Assembly: GCA_023443145.1 (NCBI GenBank)
Contig: JAEZVS010000170.1
Location: 1-5,641 of the forward strand
Source: Bacillota bacterium
Lineage (GTDB): Bacteria; Bacillota; Peptococcia; Peptococcales; Peptococcaceae
Length of the DNA stretch: 5,641 nucleotides
Direction: 5' to 3'
The translations under genes were made by a program, and so were the position numbers. Position 1 is the first letter of the stretch. Each line of letters starts with the position of its first letter. This document shows, one piece after another, positions 1 through 5,641 of the stretch. Below the pieces are notes generated by a model. The model had not been told where the DNA came from and made no database searches. It saw nothing but the letters and a program-made list of their open reading frames with translations.

Positions 1-1643
1 TTGTCAATTTTAACGGCTTTACGATGGGGATCATCGGCAGGCAGCGTCAGTTCATCAAAAATGCTTTCACGAGTGAAACTATAGTTCAACACTTCGTGCA
101 AACCACAAGCCGCCAAGTGCTTCGTCATGATGCGGCGCAGACGCTGCACGTCCGTCAACACCCCGGCATGTGTGGCCCCATAAGGCAGACTTTCCGGAAT
201 ATTGTCATAGCCGTAAAGGCGCGCCACTTCTTCTATGAGGTCTTCCTCAATGGCAATGTCCGGACGCCAATCCGGCGCCGCCACCGTCACCAGATCTGCT
301 GTTTCTTCCAGCACCTCAAAATGCAGACGGCGCAAAACATCCACCATAAAGCTCGGAGAAATATCGGTTCCCAAAAGGGCATTACACGTGGCATAACGCA
401 TCGTCACCTGCTTCGGCGCGCGCCCTTGGGGATAAATATCAATTTGATCCCTCGCCACTTGACCTCCGGCATAGCGCGCCATTAACGCCGCCGCCCGATG
501 AGATGCCAACATGGTCATATCAATCGATAAGGTTTTTTCATTACGAATAGATGCTTCCGAACGCAAGCCCAGCGCAAGCGATGTGCGGCGCACATTTTTC
601 GGGTTAAACCACGCGCTTTCCAAAAAGACGGTCTCCGTCTCCGGGCGAATTTCCGTATTTTCTCCACCCATCACACCGGCAATGCCAATGGCTCTCTCTT
701 TATCGGTAATGAGCAGCATATCTGTATTCAAATCACGGCTTTTCCCATCTAAAGTAACGATGGATTCTCCTTCGTAGGCCCGGCGCACAATAACCTCGTC
801 ACCGGCAATTTCTTTGGCGTCAAAGGCGTGTAAAGGCTGGCCCGTTTCCAACATCACGTAGTTGGTCACATCCACCAGGAAGGAAATGGGGCGCACCCCT
901 GCCGCCTGCAGGCGATGCTCCATCCATAGAGGCGAACGGCCATCGGTCACACCACGGATAAGCGTACCCACATAGCGTTCGCAGAGATCGGGGGCTTCCA
1001 CCGAAACCGACATTTCTCCGTCAATGCATTGCTCTGACGGAGTATAGCTCACATCTAAAGGCCGCACCGGTTTTTCCAAAAGTGCCGAAACCTCCCGCGC
1101 CAAGTTATAGACCGACATACAATCGGAACGGTTGGGGGTCAGATCCACATCAAAGATGGCATCACGTAAACCCAGATAAGCGCAAGCATCTTCGCCCAAA
1201 GGTGCATCTGCCGGCAACACACGAATGCCGTCTTTATCATCCGGTGCCACCAAATCATCGGGCACGCCCAATTCCTGCATGGAGCAGATCATACCATTGG
1301 AGGTGACGCCCCGCAATGCCGCTTGTCCAATCGTCACGCCGCCGGGCAAGGTGGCGCCCACTTGAGCAAAGCACACCTTCTGACCCGCGGCCACGTTGGG
1401 CGCGCCGCACACAACACCGATGCGGTTTTCGCCGTCGGTGGTCACCGTGCAGACATGGAGATGGTCCGAATCGGGATGATCCTCACAAGTGAGCACTTCC
1501 GCCACCACCACTCCCGACACTTCTTGCGCCGGATATGCAATACCGCCAATCTCCACCCCGGCACGGGTGATGATCTCTGCCAATTCTTCCGGCCCTGCGG
1601 TGATATCCACATATTCTTTCAACCATTCGTAAGAGACTAACAT
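1..1643 (-). CDS. pheT: Phenylalanyl-tRNA synthetase beta subunit, partial (C-terminus beyond window edge)
   Basis: The beta subunit of the (alpha-beta)2 phenylalanyl-tRNA synthetase, a cytoplasmic enzyme that charges tRNA-Phe and edits mischarged Tyr-tRNA-Phe. The reading frame is open for 547 codons to the left edge; the family is about 800 residues, so roughly the last 250 (rest of the catalytic-like domain and the FDX-ACB anticodon-binding domain) lie outside. Visible domains: N-terminal strand and EMAP/OB-type tRNA-binding domain (about residues 40-150, with HPDSDHL near residue 55), the B3/B4 editing domain (about 210-385, with QPLHAFD near 271, LESAWF near 341 and GLRSEAS near 362), the B5 domain (about 400-475), then [15 protein letters not shown] and the start of the synthetase-like core. 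The ATG overlaps the pheS stop by 7 bases and has an AAGGAGGG site just upstream, so translation is probably coupled. One oddity: the usual RFEKG motif after SEAS reads RNEKTLS here. Identification is secure. Confidence 0.97.
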   Translation of the reverse strand, partial: MLVSYEWLKEYVDITAGPEELAEIITRAGVEIGGIAYPAQEVSGVVVAEVLTCEDHPDSDHLHVCTVTTDGENRIGVVCGAPNVAAGQKVCFAQVGATLPGGVTIGQAALRGVTSNGMICSMQELGVPDDLVAPDDKDGIRVLPADAPLGEDACAYLGLRDAIFDVDLTPNRSDCMSVYNLAREVSALLEKPVRPLDVSYTPSEQCIDGEMSVSVEAPDLCERYVGTLIRGVTDGRSPLWMEHRLQAAGVRPISFLVDVTNYVMLETGQPLHAFDAKEIAGDEVIVRRAYEGESIVTLDGKSRDLNTDMLLITDKERAIGIAGVMGGENTEIRPETETVFLESAWFNPKNVRRTSLALGLRSEASIRNEKTLSIDMTMLASHRAAALMARYAGGQVARDQIDIYPQGRAPKQVTMRYATCNALLGTDISPSFMVDVLRRLHFEVLEETADLVTVAAPDWRPDIAIEEDLIEEVARLYGYDNIPESLPYGATHAGVLTDVQRLRRIMTKHLAACGLHEVLNYSFTRESIFDELTLPADDPHRKAVKID

Positions 1644-2674
1644 AAGCCCTCCTTAAATTGCGTGAGAAAACGCAAATCGCCGCCATAGAAAAGGCGCAAA
1701 TCGTTTACGCCGTAACGCAGCATGGCAATGCGCTCCACACCCATGCCAAAAGCAAAGCCGCTCACCTCGGTGGGGTCATAGCCGCCGGCACGGAGCACAT
1801 TGGGATGCACCATCCCGCTGCCTAAGATTTCCAACCAGCCTGTGTGGCTGCACATGCGGCAACCGGCGCCGCCGCAGTTGACGCAGGATATATCCACTTC
1901 GCAAGAAGGCTCGGTAAAAGGAAAATAGCTGGGACGCAAACGAATTTTTACGTCTTTACCGAACATCTCACGGGAAAATGCCAAGAGCACACCTTTAAGA
2001 TCGGCCATCGTAATGCCTTTGTCGATGACAATGCCTTCAATTTGATGGAACATCGGCGAATGGGTGGCATCGTCGTCTTTGCGATAGACCTTACCGTGGC
2101 AGATGATCTTCACCGGCAATGTTCCCGCTTTCGCTTCCATGGTGCGCACCTGCACCGGTGAGGTCTGAGTGCGCAGCACCACATTGCTGTTGATATAGAA
2201 GGTGTCCTGCATATCGCGCGCCGGATGATCTTTGGGCAGATTCAAAGCTTCAAAGTTATAGTAATCGCTTTCAATTTGCGGCCCTTCCGCCACTTCAAAG
2301 CCCAGTCCGGTGAAGATGCGCTCCGTATCCATCAACACTTGCGTCAACGGATGCAGACTGCCTGCCGGACGGGTTTTGCCCGGCAAGGTCACGTCGATGC
2401 GTTCCGTTTCCAAACGCGCTTGTAATGCCGCTGTTTCCAATGCGGCCTGCCGGTCTTTAATGGCTGTTTGAACCGCATCGCGCACGGTATTGGCCAGCTC
2501 GCCCATTAAGGGCCGCTCTTGCGGATCCAGCTTGCCCATCCCTTTTAAGATGGCAGTCAACTTTCCTTTCTTGCCCAGCACACCAACGCGCACTTCATCA
2601 AGCGCCTTAAGAGAAGACGCCTCGGCGACGGCTTGCAGAGCCTCTTCTTGAATCTGTTTCAGTTGCTCTTTCAC
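1637..2674 (-). CDS. pheS: Phenylalanyl-tRNA synthetase alpha subunit
   Basis: The catalytic alpha subunit of phenylalanyl-tRNA synthetase, a class II enzyme that forms Phe-AMP and transfers Phe to tRNA-Phe. From the GTG start it is 345 residues, the normal length. Residues 1 to about 85 look like the N-terminal coiled-coil tRNA-binding arm. The core follows: [19 protein letters not shown], motif 2 with [21 protein letters not shown] (Arg near 198), the Phe-pocket stretch FPFTEPS (about 251-257), and motif 3 [14 protein letters not shown] (about 306-318). The Ala in GFAFGMG matches E. coli Ala294, which sets amino-acid specificity, so the pocket looks normal. Four cysteines (about 264, 267, 272, 275; C-x2-C-x4-C-x2-C) form a possible zinc-binding knuckle also seen in other Gram-positive PheS. 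The start is GTG because GAGGAGG lies 6 bases upstream; an in-frame ATG 33 codons earlier would put the T-box and terminator inside the protein. It is first in the T-box-controlled pheST operon. Confidence 0.97.
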   Translation of the reverse strand: MKEQLKQIQEEALQAVAEASSLKALDEVRVGVLGKKGKLTAILKGMGKLDPQERPLMGELANTVRDAVQTAIKDRQAALETAALQARLETERIDVTLPGKTRPAGSLHPLTQVLMDTERIFTGLGFEVAEGPQIESDYYNFEALNLPKDHPARDMQDTFYINSNVVLRTQTSPVQVRTMEAKAGTLPVKIICHGKVYRKDDDATHSPMFHQIEGIVIDKGITMADLKGVLLAFSREMFGKDVKIRLRPSYFPFTEPSCEVDISCVNCGGAGCRMCSHTGWLEILGSGMVHPNVLRAGGYDPTEVSGFAFGMGVERIAMLRYGVNDLRLFYGGDLRFLTQFKEGLC

Positions 2675-2680
2675 GTCAAT

Positions 2681-2687
2681 CCTCCTC
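2681..2687 (-). promoter_or_regulatory. pheS ribosome binding site (decides the GTG start)
   Basis: On the minus strand GAGGAGG is followed by the 6-base spacer ATTGAC and then GTG. It lies directly after the T-run of the leader terminator. This placement supports the GTG at 2674 and argues against the upstream ATG at 2773, which falls inside the T-box leader. Confidence 0.85.
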
Positions 2688-2688
2688 G

Positions 2689-2732
2689 AAAATAAAAAAG
2701 CGAGAACCTCATCACAGGGACGAAGTTCTCGC
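2689..2732 (-). terminator. T-box leader Rho-independent terminator (attenuator)
   Basis: On the minus strand GCGAGAAC (2725-2732) pairs perfectly with GTTCTCGC (2700-2707) across a 17-base loop and is followed by TTTTTTATTTT. The upstream arm overlaps the end of the T-box sequence (ACCGCG) and the loop holds CGTCCC. Both are expected to be used by the competing antiterminator, so the two structures should be mutually exclusive. The terminator is the default state when tRNA-Phe is charged. Confidence 0.92.
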
Positions 2733-2954
2733 GGTACCACCCAATTTATTTCAGGCCAACGGCCGGAAATCACTCATTGCATTAACGCCTGCTGCGTCAG
2801 GATCTACTGTTCTCTTTCAACCCTGCCGGCTCCCGGGCGAAAGCCACTGACGGTCTGTCTCAAAGGCTCTCAGCATCTGCCTTTTTCTCTGGAGAGATCT
2901 CTAAACCATCCGGCACCCGATCGCTGCCGTTTATCTTGTTGATTGTTGTGTATC

Positions 2955-2983
2955 AGTATAGCACCGCCCTGCACCAATTGCAA
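2955..2983 (-). promoter_or_regulatory. pheST promoter (sigma-A/sigma70 type)
   Basis: On the minus strand TTGCAA (2978-2983) and TATACT (2955-2960) are separated by exactly 17 bases, close to the TTGACA-17-TATAAT consensus. Transcription should start near 2948, just ahead of the T-box leader. The -35 box begins only about six bases after the TAA of the upstream arylsulfotransferase gene. Confidence 0.85.
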
Positions 2984-2988
2984 GGAGA

Positions 2989-4863
2989 TTAGAGAGCAAC
3001 CGTTTTGTTGGTGTCGTAGCGCTTGCCATCCACATCAATGTACACGTCAAAGGTACCGGACAATCCTTCGCGGCTGATGTGATATTGGAAATCGTTGTCT
3101 TTTTGCACCTCAAACGACACACAGGCTGCGGTCACATCGTGTACTTCCGTGGGGATATTGTAGAAATGGTTTTTATCTCCGCGCAATTCAACAATCACTT
3201 CGGAACCTTCTCGGAAGGTGGCACGAATAGAAAGACGGTCTTCTTCCAAAGTGAGTTTGAGATTATGTTTTTCCGGCAACATCCCGGCCTCTTTGAAGTT
3301 GACTTTCATAAATTCCAGCGTTTCACCAAAGCCGCCTAAAAGTTCACCTTTGCCCAAAACCAAAGCGGTTTTGTCATCATAAAGCGACAGACGACGGGCA
3401 CGATAATAGTTGCCGCCTTCCACACGCATTTCAAATTTGACCTCATCGTTCAGAATTTCGACGGTGTCGCTCCAAAGACGCAAATGAATATGTTCATCGG
3501 CATACTTATTCAAAAGCATGGCGCCCAAACCGTCGGTGTGCTGGCCGCGATAGGTGGCAATGCCGCCCGAATGCACCAGATAATGGCCATCTGCATAATA
3601 ATCCACATTGCAGATATAGGGTGAATAAAATTCGGCGCCGCGTTCTTTGCCGTATTGCCACACCTGTTCAATTTCCATTTTATCGGTATCGATGCGATAA
3701 ATCACGCCGCGAGAATAGTTTTCTTCCGGCGCCACGCGCTTTTCTTCTACCTTGGCGCGATAGGTGCCGTTGTCAAAAACAAACACATCGCCATTGGGCA
3801 GAATTTGTGCAGCATGTTGTTCATATTGCCAGTCAAAATCTCCTTTGGTGACGTTTTTAAAGAAATATTTTTGATACTCTTCCGGCCAGGTTTCCGGATC
3901 GCCGATGATCCAATTCAGTTGACCCGAATCATAGTCAAAATTGATCACCGCGTCTTTGTGGCGGCCGCTCATGGTGATGGAATTGGTGGGTTTGTCATAC
4001 CATACCGAGTTGTTGTGAAACCAGTCATGATGGTTCCAATCACCGGCATCGCCGCCTTCACGCGGCAGAATGTCCAGCAGATCCCAGGTCTTAACAATCT
4101 TGCCCGTTTCTCTTTCAAATTCCACCACATAGTCTTCCACGGAAATATCAAAATCGTTGTCAGACGCTGCCAAAATATTGCCGTTTTCCAATTCGACCGC
4201 GTCATGATGATAACCGCCGGGCAAACGGTATTCTTTGTAGATTTTTCCGCACATATCCATTTCAACCAAGCCCACCGTATAATAGGGTTTTTGCACCGTA
4301 CGGTGAGAAGTATAGAGCAGGCGGCCGTTTTCCAGTTTTTTAATATCCCAGCTTTGCAGATTGGTGTTCATCCAACGCACATCGCCTGCAAAGTCGATGG
4401 CTACGGAACGAGCCGAGTCAATGAGAGGGGTGGTGGTGGAAATAAACATCATATCTTTTCCGAAATATTCATAAGTTGTGTCGATGTGCTGACAGCGGTT
4501 CACATTTATTTCATCTACATGAATGGTCACTTCGCCCTTTTTACCGCCGGATGTTTCCAAAAGAACTGTGTTGTCATAATCATCATAGAGACCATAAACA
4601 GGAAGCACATGTTCAGTGGCAGCAGGAAACGTATGGCTCAAGCTGGCTTCCGACGTTTTACCCACCACCGTGAGGGTTACTTCTTCGGCAGAATTGGTGT
4701 TAAAACACACCACAGCCGAAAGCGGATTCACGATGTAAGGGTTGACCTTCACATAAGGCGCATCAATGGTAAAACGGCCTGCACGGAATTCGTTCAGATA
4801 AGCCTGTTCCGATTCATACTGCTCAGTGATGATATGTTTTGTTTCATTGACGATTTCTCTCAT
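2989..4863 (-). CDS. PAPS-independent arylsulfate sulfotransferase, leaderless (probably cytoplasmic)
   Basis: A 624-residue arylsulfotransferase (ASST family). In this family a sulfuryl group passes from a phenolic sulfate ester to a phenolic acceptor through a sulfohistidine, without PAPS. An N-terminal beta-sandwich domain (about 34-125) precedes the beta-propeller core (about 135-455), then a beta-rich C-terminal extension. Candidate active-site residues fit the E. coli enzyme as I recall it: GGYHHD (His219/His220, for His252), HHDWFHNNS (His283 and Asn285, for His356 and Asn358), SGRHKDAV (Arg301, for Arg374; the spacing of 18 from the previous His is kept) and YEQHAAQILPNGD (His350, for the sulfated His436). 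The N-terminus is hydrophilic with no signal peptide, unlike the periplasmic E. coli protein. Its five cysteines (53, 124, 205, 418, 581) are too scattered to form the short-range disulfide of that enzyme. AGGAGG lies 7 bases before the ATG. Neighbours give no clue to the substrate. The family call is firm; location and substrate are inferred. Confidence 0.92.
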   Translation of the reverse strand: MREIVNETKHIITEQYESEQAYLNEFRAGRFTIDAPYVKVNPYIVNPLSAVVCFNTNSAEEVTLTVVGKTSEASLSHTFPAATEHVLPVYGLYDDYDNTVLLETSGGKKGEVTIHVDEINVNRCQHIDTTYEYFGKDMMFISTTTPLIDSARSVAIDFAGDVRWMNTNLQSWDIKKLENGRLLYTSHRTVQKPYYTVGLVEMDMCGKIYKEYRLPGGYHHDAVELENGNILAASDNDFDISVEDYVVEFERETGKIVKTWDLLDILPREGGDAGDWNHHDWFHNNSVWYDKPTNSITMSGRHKDAVINFDYDSGQLNWIIGDPETWPEEYQKYFFKNVTKGDFDWQYEQHAAQILPNGDVFVFDNGTYRAKVEEKRVAPEENYSRGVIYRIDTDKMEIEQVWQYGKERGAEFYSPYICNVDYYADGHYLVHSGGIATYRGQHTDGLGAMLLNKYADEHIHLRLWSDTVEILNDEVKFEMRVEGGNYYRARRLSLYDDKTALVLGKGELLGGFGETLEFMKVNFKEAGMLPEKHNLKLTLEEDRLSIRATFREGSEVIVELRGDKNHFYNIPTEVHDVTAACVSFEVQKDNDFQYHISREGLSGTFDVYIDVDGKRYDTNKTVAL

Positions 4864-4870
4864 AAAATAT

Positions 4871-4876
4871 CCTCCT
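4871..4876 (-). promoter_or_regulatory. Arylsulfotransferase ribosome binding site
   Basis: A perfect AGGAGG on the minus strand, with the 7-base spacer ATATTTT before the ATG at 4863. It supports the short, signal-peptide-free N-terminus of the arylsulfotransferase. The frame upstream of this ATG is not needed to complete any recognisable domain. Confidence 0.85.
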
Positions 4877-4882
4877 GTCCTA

Positions 4883-4913
4883 TAAACGAGCGATCGATTA
4901 TTTATATTTTACC
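4883..4913 (-). promoter_or_regulatory. AT-rich segment, possible arylsulfotransferase promoter
   Basis: This stretch reads GGTAAAATATAAATAATCG on the minus strand and offers several -10-like hexamers (TAAAAT, TATAAA) in an otherwise GC-balanced gap. No good -35 box is found at 16-18 bases, so this is only a candidate. It also contains ATCGATCG, a small palindrome that could be chance. Confidence 0.3.
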
Positions 4914-5086
4914 TCAAATCGACATGCTTTGGACGGCCATTTTATCACTATGGACAGATTCAATGGCGTCATACACGCCATCAATACCGTTTCCCACCTC
5001 GCAGGTAACACGCCTTGCAACAATCATCTTTCCGGAACCGACAAGCGCCCTTCTTTCACTGCATTCAAGCCGATCTTAGCGCTTAT
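4914..5086 (-). pseudogene. Possible frameshifted small-gene remnant between thioredoxin-like and arylsulfotransferase genes
   Basis: The gap between the two genes is about 220 bases. Two overlapping minus-strand frames look like two halves of one small protein. The first half runs from about 5086 as ISAKIGLNAVKEGRLS and ends at a TGA (5024-5026). In the next frame the second half reads VGSGKMIVARRVTCEVGNGI and continues through GVYDAIESVHSDKMAVQSMSI to a TGA at 4914-4916. One extra base around 5041-5045 would join them into a protein of about 57 residues. AAGGAGAG lies 7 bases before an ATA that sits where an ATG would be expected. An intact alternative is a 37-residue ORF starting at ATG 5025-5027, but it has no well-placed ribosome binding site. 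I do not recognise the family. The composition looks protein-like, but the length is short enough for chance. Confidence 0.3.
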
Positions 5087-5394
5087 GACAGCCTCTCCTT
5101 TTTCAAAATATCTTCACATTCTTTAACGGACAGCTCTTTCCCATAACTCACAACTTTTTTATCGATGACCAGCGCCGGCGTGGTCATAACGCCCAACTTG
5201 GCAATGACACCAAAATCTGTGATATGAAAAACATTCTCCTCTATGCCCAGTGCTTTCAACGCTTGCTTCACATGATCTTCCAGCGTATTGCATTTTTTAC
5301 ACCCGGAGCCCAAAACATAAATGCCGGTTTCTGTGCGTTCGGCTGTTTGTTCTCTCTTTTCTTGAAAAGCTTCTTTCTTTTTTCCAAAAAACAT
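5083..5394 (-). CDS. Thioredoxin-fold redox-active disulfide protein (Thioredoxin_3 type)
   Basis: A 103-residue small thioredoxin-fold protein, closest by motif to the 'redox-active disulfide protein 2' group. The active site is GSGCKKCNTLEDHVKQAL with Cys32 and Cys35. The cis-proline loop is MTTPALVIDKKVVSYG with Pro73. The fold begins at about residue 24 (GIYVLGSGC), preceded by a charged, lysine- and glutamate-rich N-terminal tail (about 4-22) and no signal peptide or membrane segment, so it should be cytoplasmic. A thiol-disulfide exchange role is likely, but the partner is unknown. AGGAGG lies 5 bases before the ATG, and its first two bases are the last two of the upstream permease TAG stop; the intergenic gap is only 9 bases. 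The two genes are almost certainly co-transcribed, and the protein may serve the permease. It is less likely to be the general thioredoxin, whose active site is WCGPC. Confidence 0.88.
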   Translation of the reverse strand: MFFGKKKEAFQEKREQTAERTETGIYVLGSGCKKCNTLEDHVKQALKALGIEENVFHITDFGVIAKLGVMTTPALVIDKKVVSYGKELSVKECEDILKKERLS

Positions 5395-5403
5395 AGCGGC
5401 CTC

Positions 5404-5641
5404 CTAAACAAAGAAATAATGAAACGCATTAAAGAAATAGCCCGTTGCTATGATGCCCAAGGTTGAAATGCCCACAAAGATGCCTAAGAGCTTTGGCTTT
5501 ATGGCTTTCCTAAGCATGATCATCGACGGCAAGCTTAAGGTGGTCACCCCCATCATAAACGCCAGTATGGTGCCCAACATGGCGCCTTTTGACAACAACA
5601 CCTCTGCAATCGGTATGGTGCCGAAAATATCTGCATAAATG
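5404..5641 (-). CDS. UPF0718/ArsP-type permease, C-terminal part (N-terminus beyond window edge)
   Basis: The last 78 codons of an integral membrane protein that is open to the right edge. The sequence IYADIFGTIPIAEVLLSKGA, then MLGTILAFMMGVTTLSLPSMIMLRKAIKPKLL and a final hydrophobic helix (GIFVGISTLGIIATGYFF) match my memory of the C-terminus of the DUF318/UPF0718 permease family (which includes the ArsP organoarsenical exporters). Two hydrophobic segments are visible (about window 5529-5580 and 5420-5475), with the basic loop RKAIKPK between them. The substrate cannot be told from this fragment. It is followed after 9 bases by the CKKC thioredoxin-like gene, and pairing of these permeases with small thioredoxin-fold proteins is a known arrangement in anaerobes. 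The GTG at 5599-5601 is an internal codon, not the start. Confidence 0.82.
   Translation of the reverse strand, partial: IYADIFGTIPIAEVLLSKGAMLGTILAFMMGVTTLSLPSMIMLRKAIKPKLLGIFVGISTLGIIATGYFFNAFHYFFV

Larger units (their letters stand above)
2675..2948 (-). promoter_or_regulatory. T-box riboswitch leader of pheST (tRNA-Phe sensing)
   Basis: An untranslated leader of about 275 nt between the predicted transcription start (about 2948) and pheS. The conserved T-box AAATTGGGTGGTACCGCG is at 2730-2747; its UGGU is expected to pair with the free NCCA end of uncharged tRNA. Just upstream is a stem III-like hairpin (2748-2770: ATTTC/GAAAT and GGCC/GGCC around a 3-base loop). Before it comes a stem II-like segment with an AGTA S-turn motif (2805-2808) and an ACGC/GCGT hairpin, ending in a GAGTG motif. 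The stem I region (about 2839-2940) contains AGAGA followed by AAAGGC/GCCTTT (2862-2884) enclosing GATGCTGAGA, resembling the AG bulge and distal loop. A TTC that could be the Phe specifier lies at 2839-2841, but its loop is not canonical. The T-box class and its link to pheST are secure; the specifier assignment is tentative. Confidence 0.93.

Noticed and set aside
24..485. A 153-codon plus-strand open frame.
   Set aside because: It is antisense to pheT. The product is rich in His and Arg with no domain, as expected for an antisense shadow.
1483..1686. A 67-codon minus-strand frame across the pheS/pheT junction.
   Set aside because: It overlaps both genes out of frame, is rich in Gly and Arg, and has no ribosome binding site or domain.
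2675..2773. An N-terminal extension of PheS from an in-frame ATG at 2773.
   Set aside because: The extension would translate the T-box sequence and terminator hairpin, and the extra 33 residues have no counterpart in PheS. The GTG at 2674 has a strong ribosome binding site.
3655..5079. A 474-codon plus-strand open frame.
   Set aside because: It lies antisense to the arylsulfotransferase, which has clear family motifs and a ribosome binding site. The plus-strand product shows no recognisable domain and no ribosome binding site, so it is a shadow of codon bias.
2989..5394. A functional link between the thioredoxin-like protein and the arylsulfotransferase, by analogy with the Dsb-dependent E. 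coli enzyme.
   Set aside because: The arylsulfotransferase seems to be cytoplasmic and lacks a close cysteine pair, the thioredoxin-like protein has no export signal, and a gap of about 220 bases separates the genes.
1..5641. CRISPR arrays, insertion sequences, tRNA or rRNA genes.
   Set aside because: No spaced direct repeats, terminal inverted repeats with a transposase, or tRNA/rRNA-like sequences were seen by reading both strands.

Overview
The window carries one head-to-tail set of genes, all transcribed from the minus strand. In transcription order (right to left) they are: the C-terminal end of a UPF0718/ArsP-type membrane permease, a small thioredoxin-fold protein with a CKKC active site, a roughly 220-base gap that may hold a decayed small gene, a PAPS-independent arylsulfotransferase, a sigma-A-type promoter with a T-box leader, pheS, and most of pheT, which runs off the left edge. 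No gene on the plus strand is supported.

The organism is most likely an anaerobic or gut-type member of the Firmicutes (Bacillota) of medium GC content. The support is the T-box antitermination leader on pheST, strong AGGAGG ribosome binding sites before every gene, and the Gram-positive style of PheS, including its CxxC-GGxG-CxxC insert. The sequence alone does not fix the class.

Right part (5083-5641): the permease and thioredoxin-like genes form a tight pair. The permease stop codon is part of the ribosome binding site of the next gene. Pairs of this kind are a recurring but poorly understood redox/transport module.

Middle part (2989-4863): a 624-residue arylsulfotransferase keeps the expected active-site histidines and arginine. 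It has no visible signal peptide and lacks the closely spaced cysteine pair of the periplasmic E. coli enzyme, so it is probably cytoplasmic. It would move sulfuryl groups between phenolic compounds through a sulfohistidine intermediate.

Left part (1-2983): the pheST operon. A near-consensus promoter starts six bases after the arylsulfotransferase stop codon. The leader of about 275 nt has a canonical T-box sequence, a stem III-like hairpin and a Rho-independent terminator that competes with the antiterminator. Uncharged tRNA-Phe is expected to allow read-through into pheS and pheT, which encode the alpha and beta subunits of phenylalanyl-tRNA synthetase and overlap by 7 bases. No terminator separates the arylsulfotransferase gene from this leader, so upstream read-through would also be gated by the T-box.

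Nothing here amounts to a clearly new system. The most interesting points are the leaderless arylsulfotransferase, the poorly canonical stem I of the T-box, and the possible frameshifted small gene between the thioredoxin-like and arylsulfotransferase genes.
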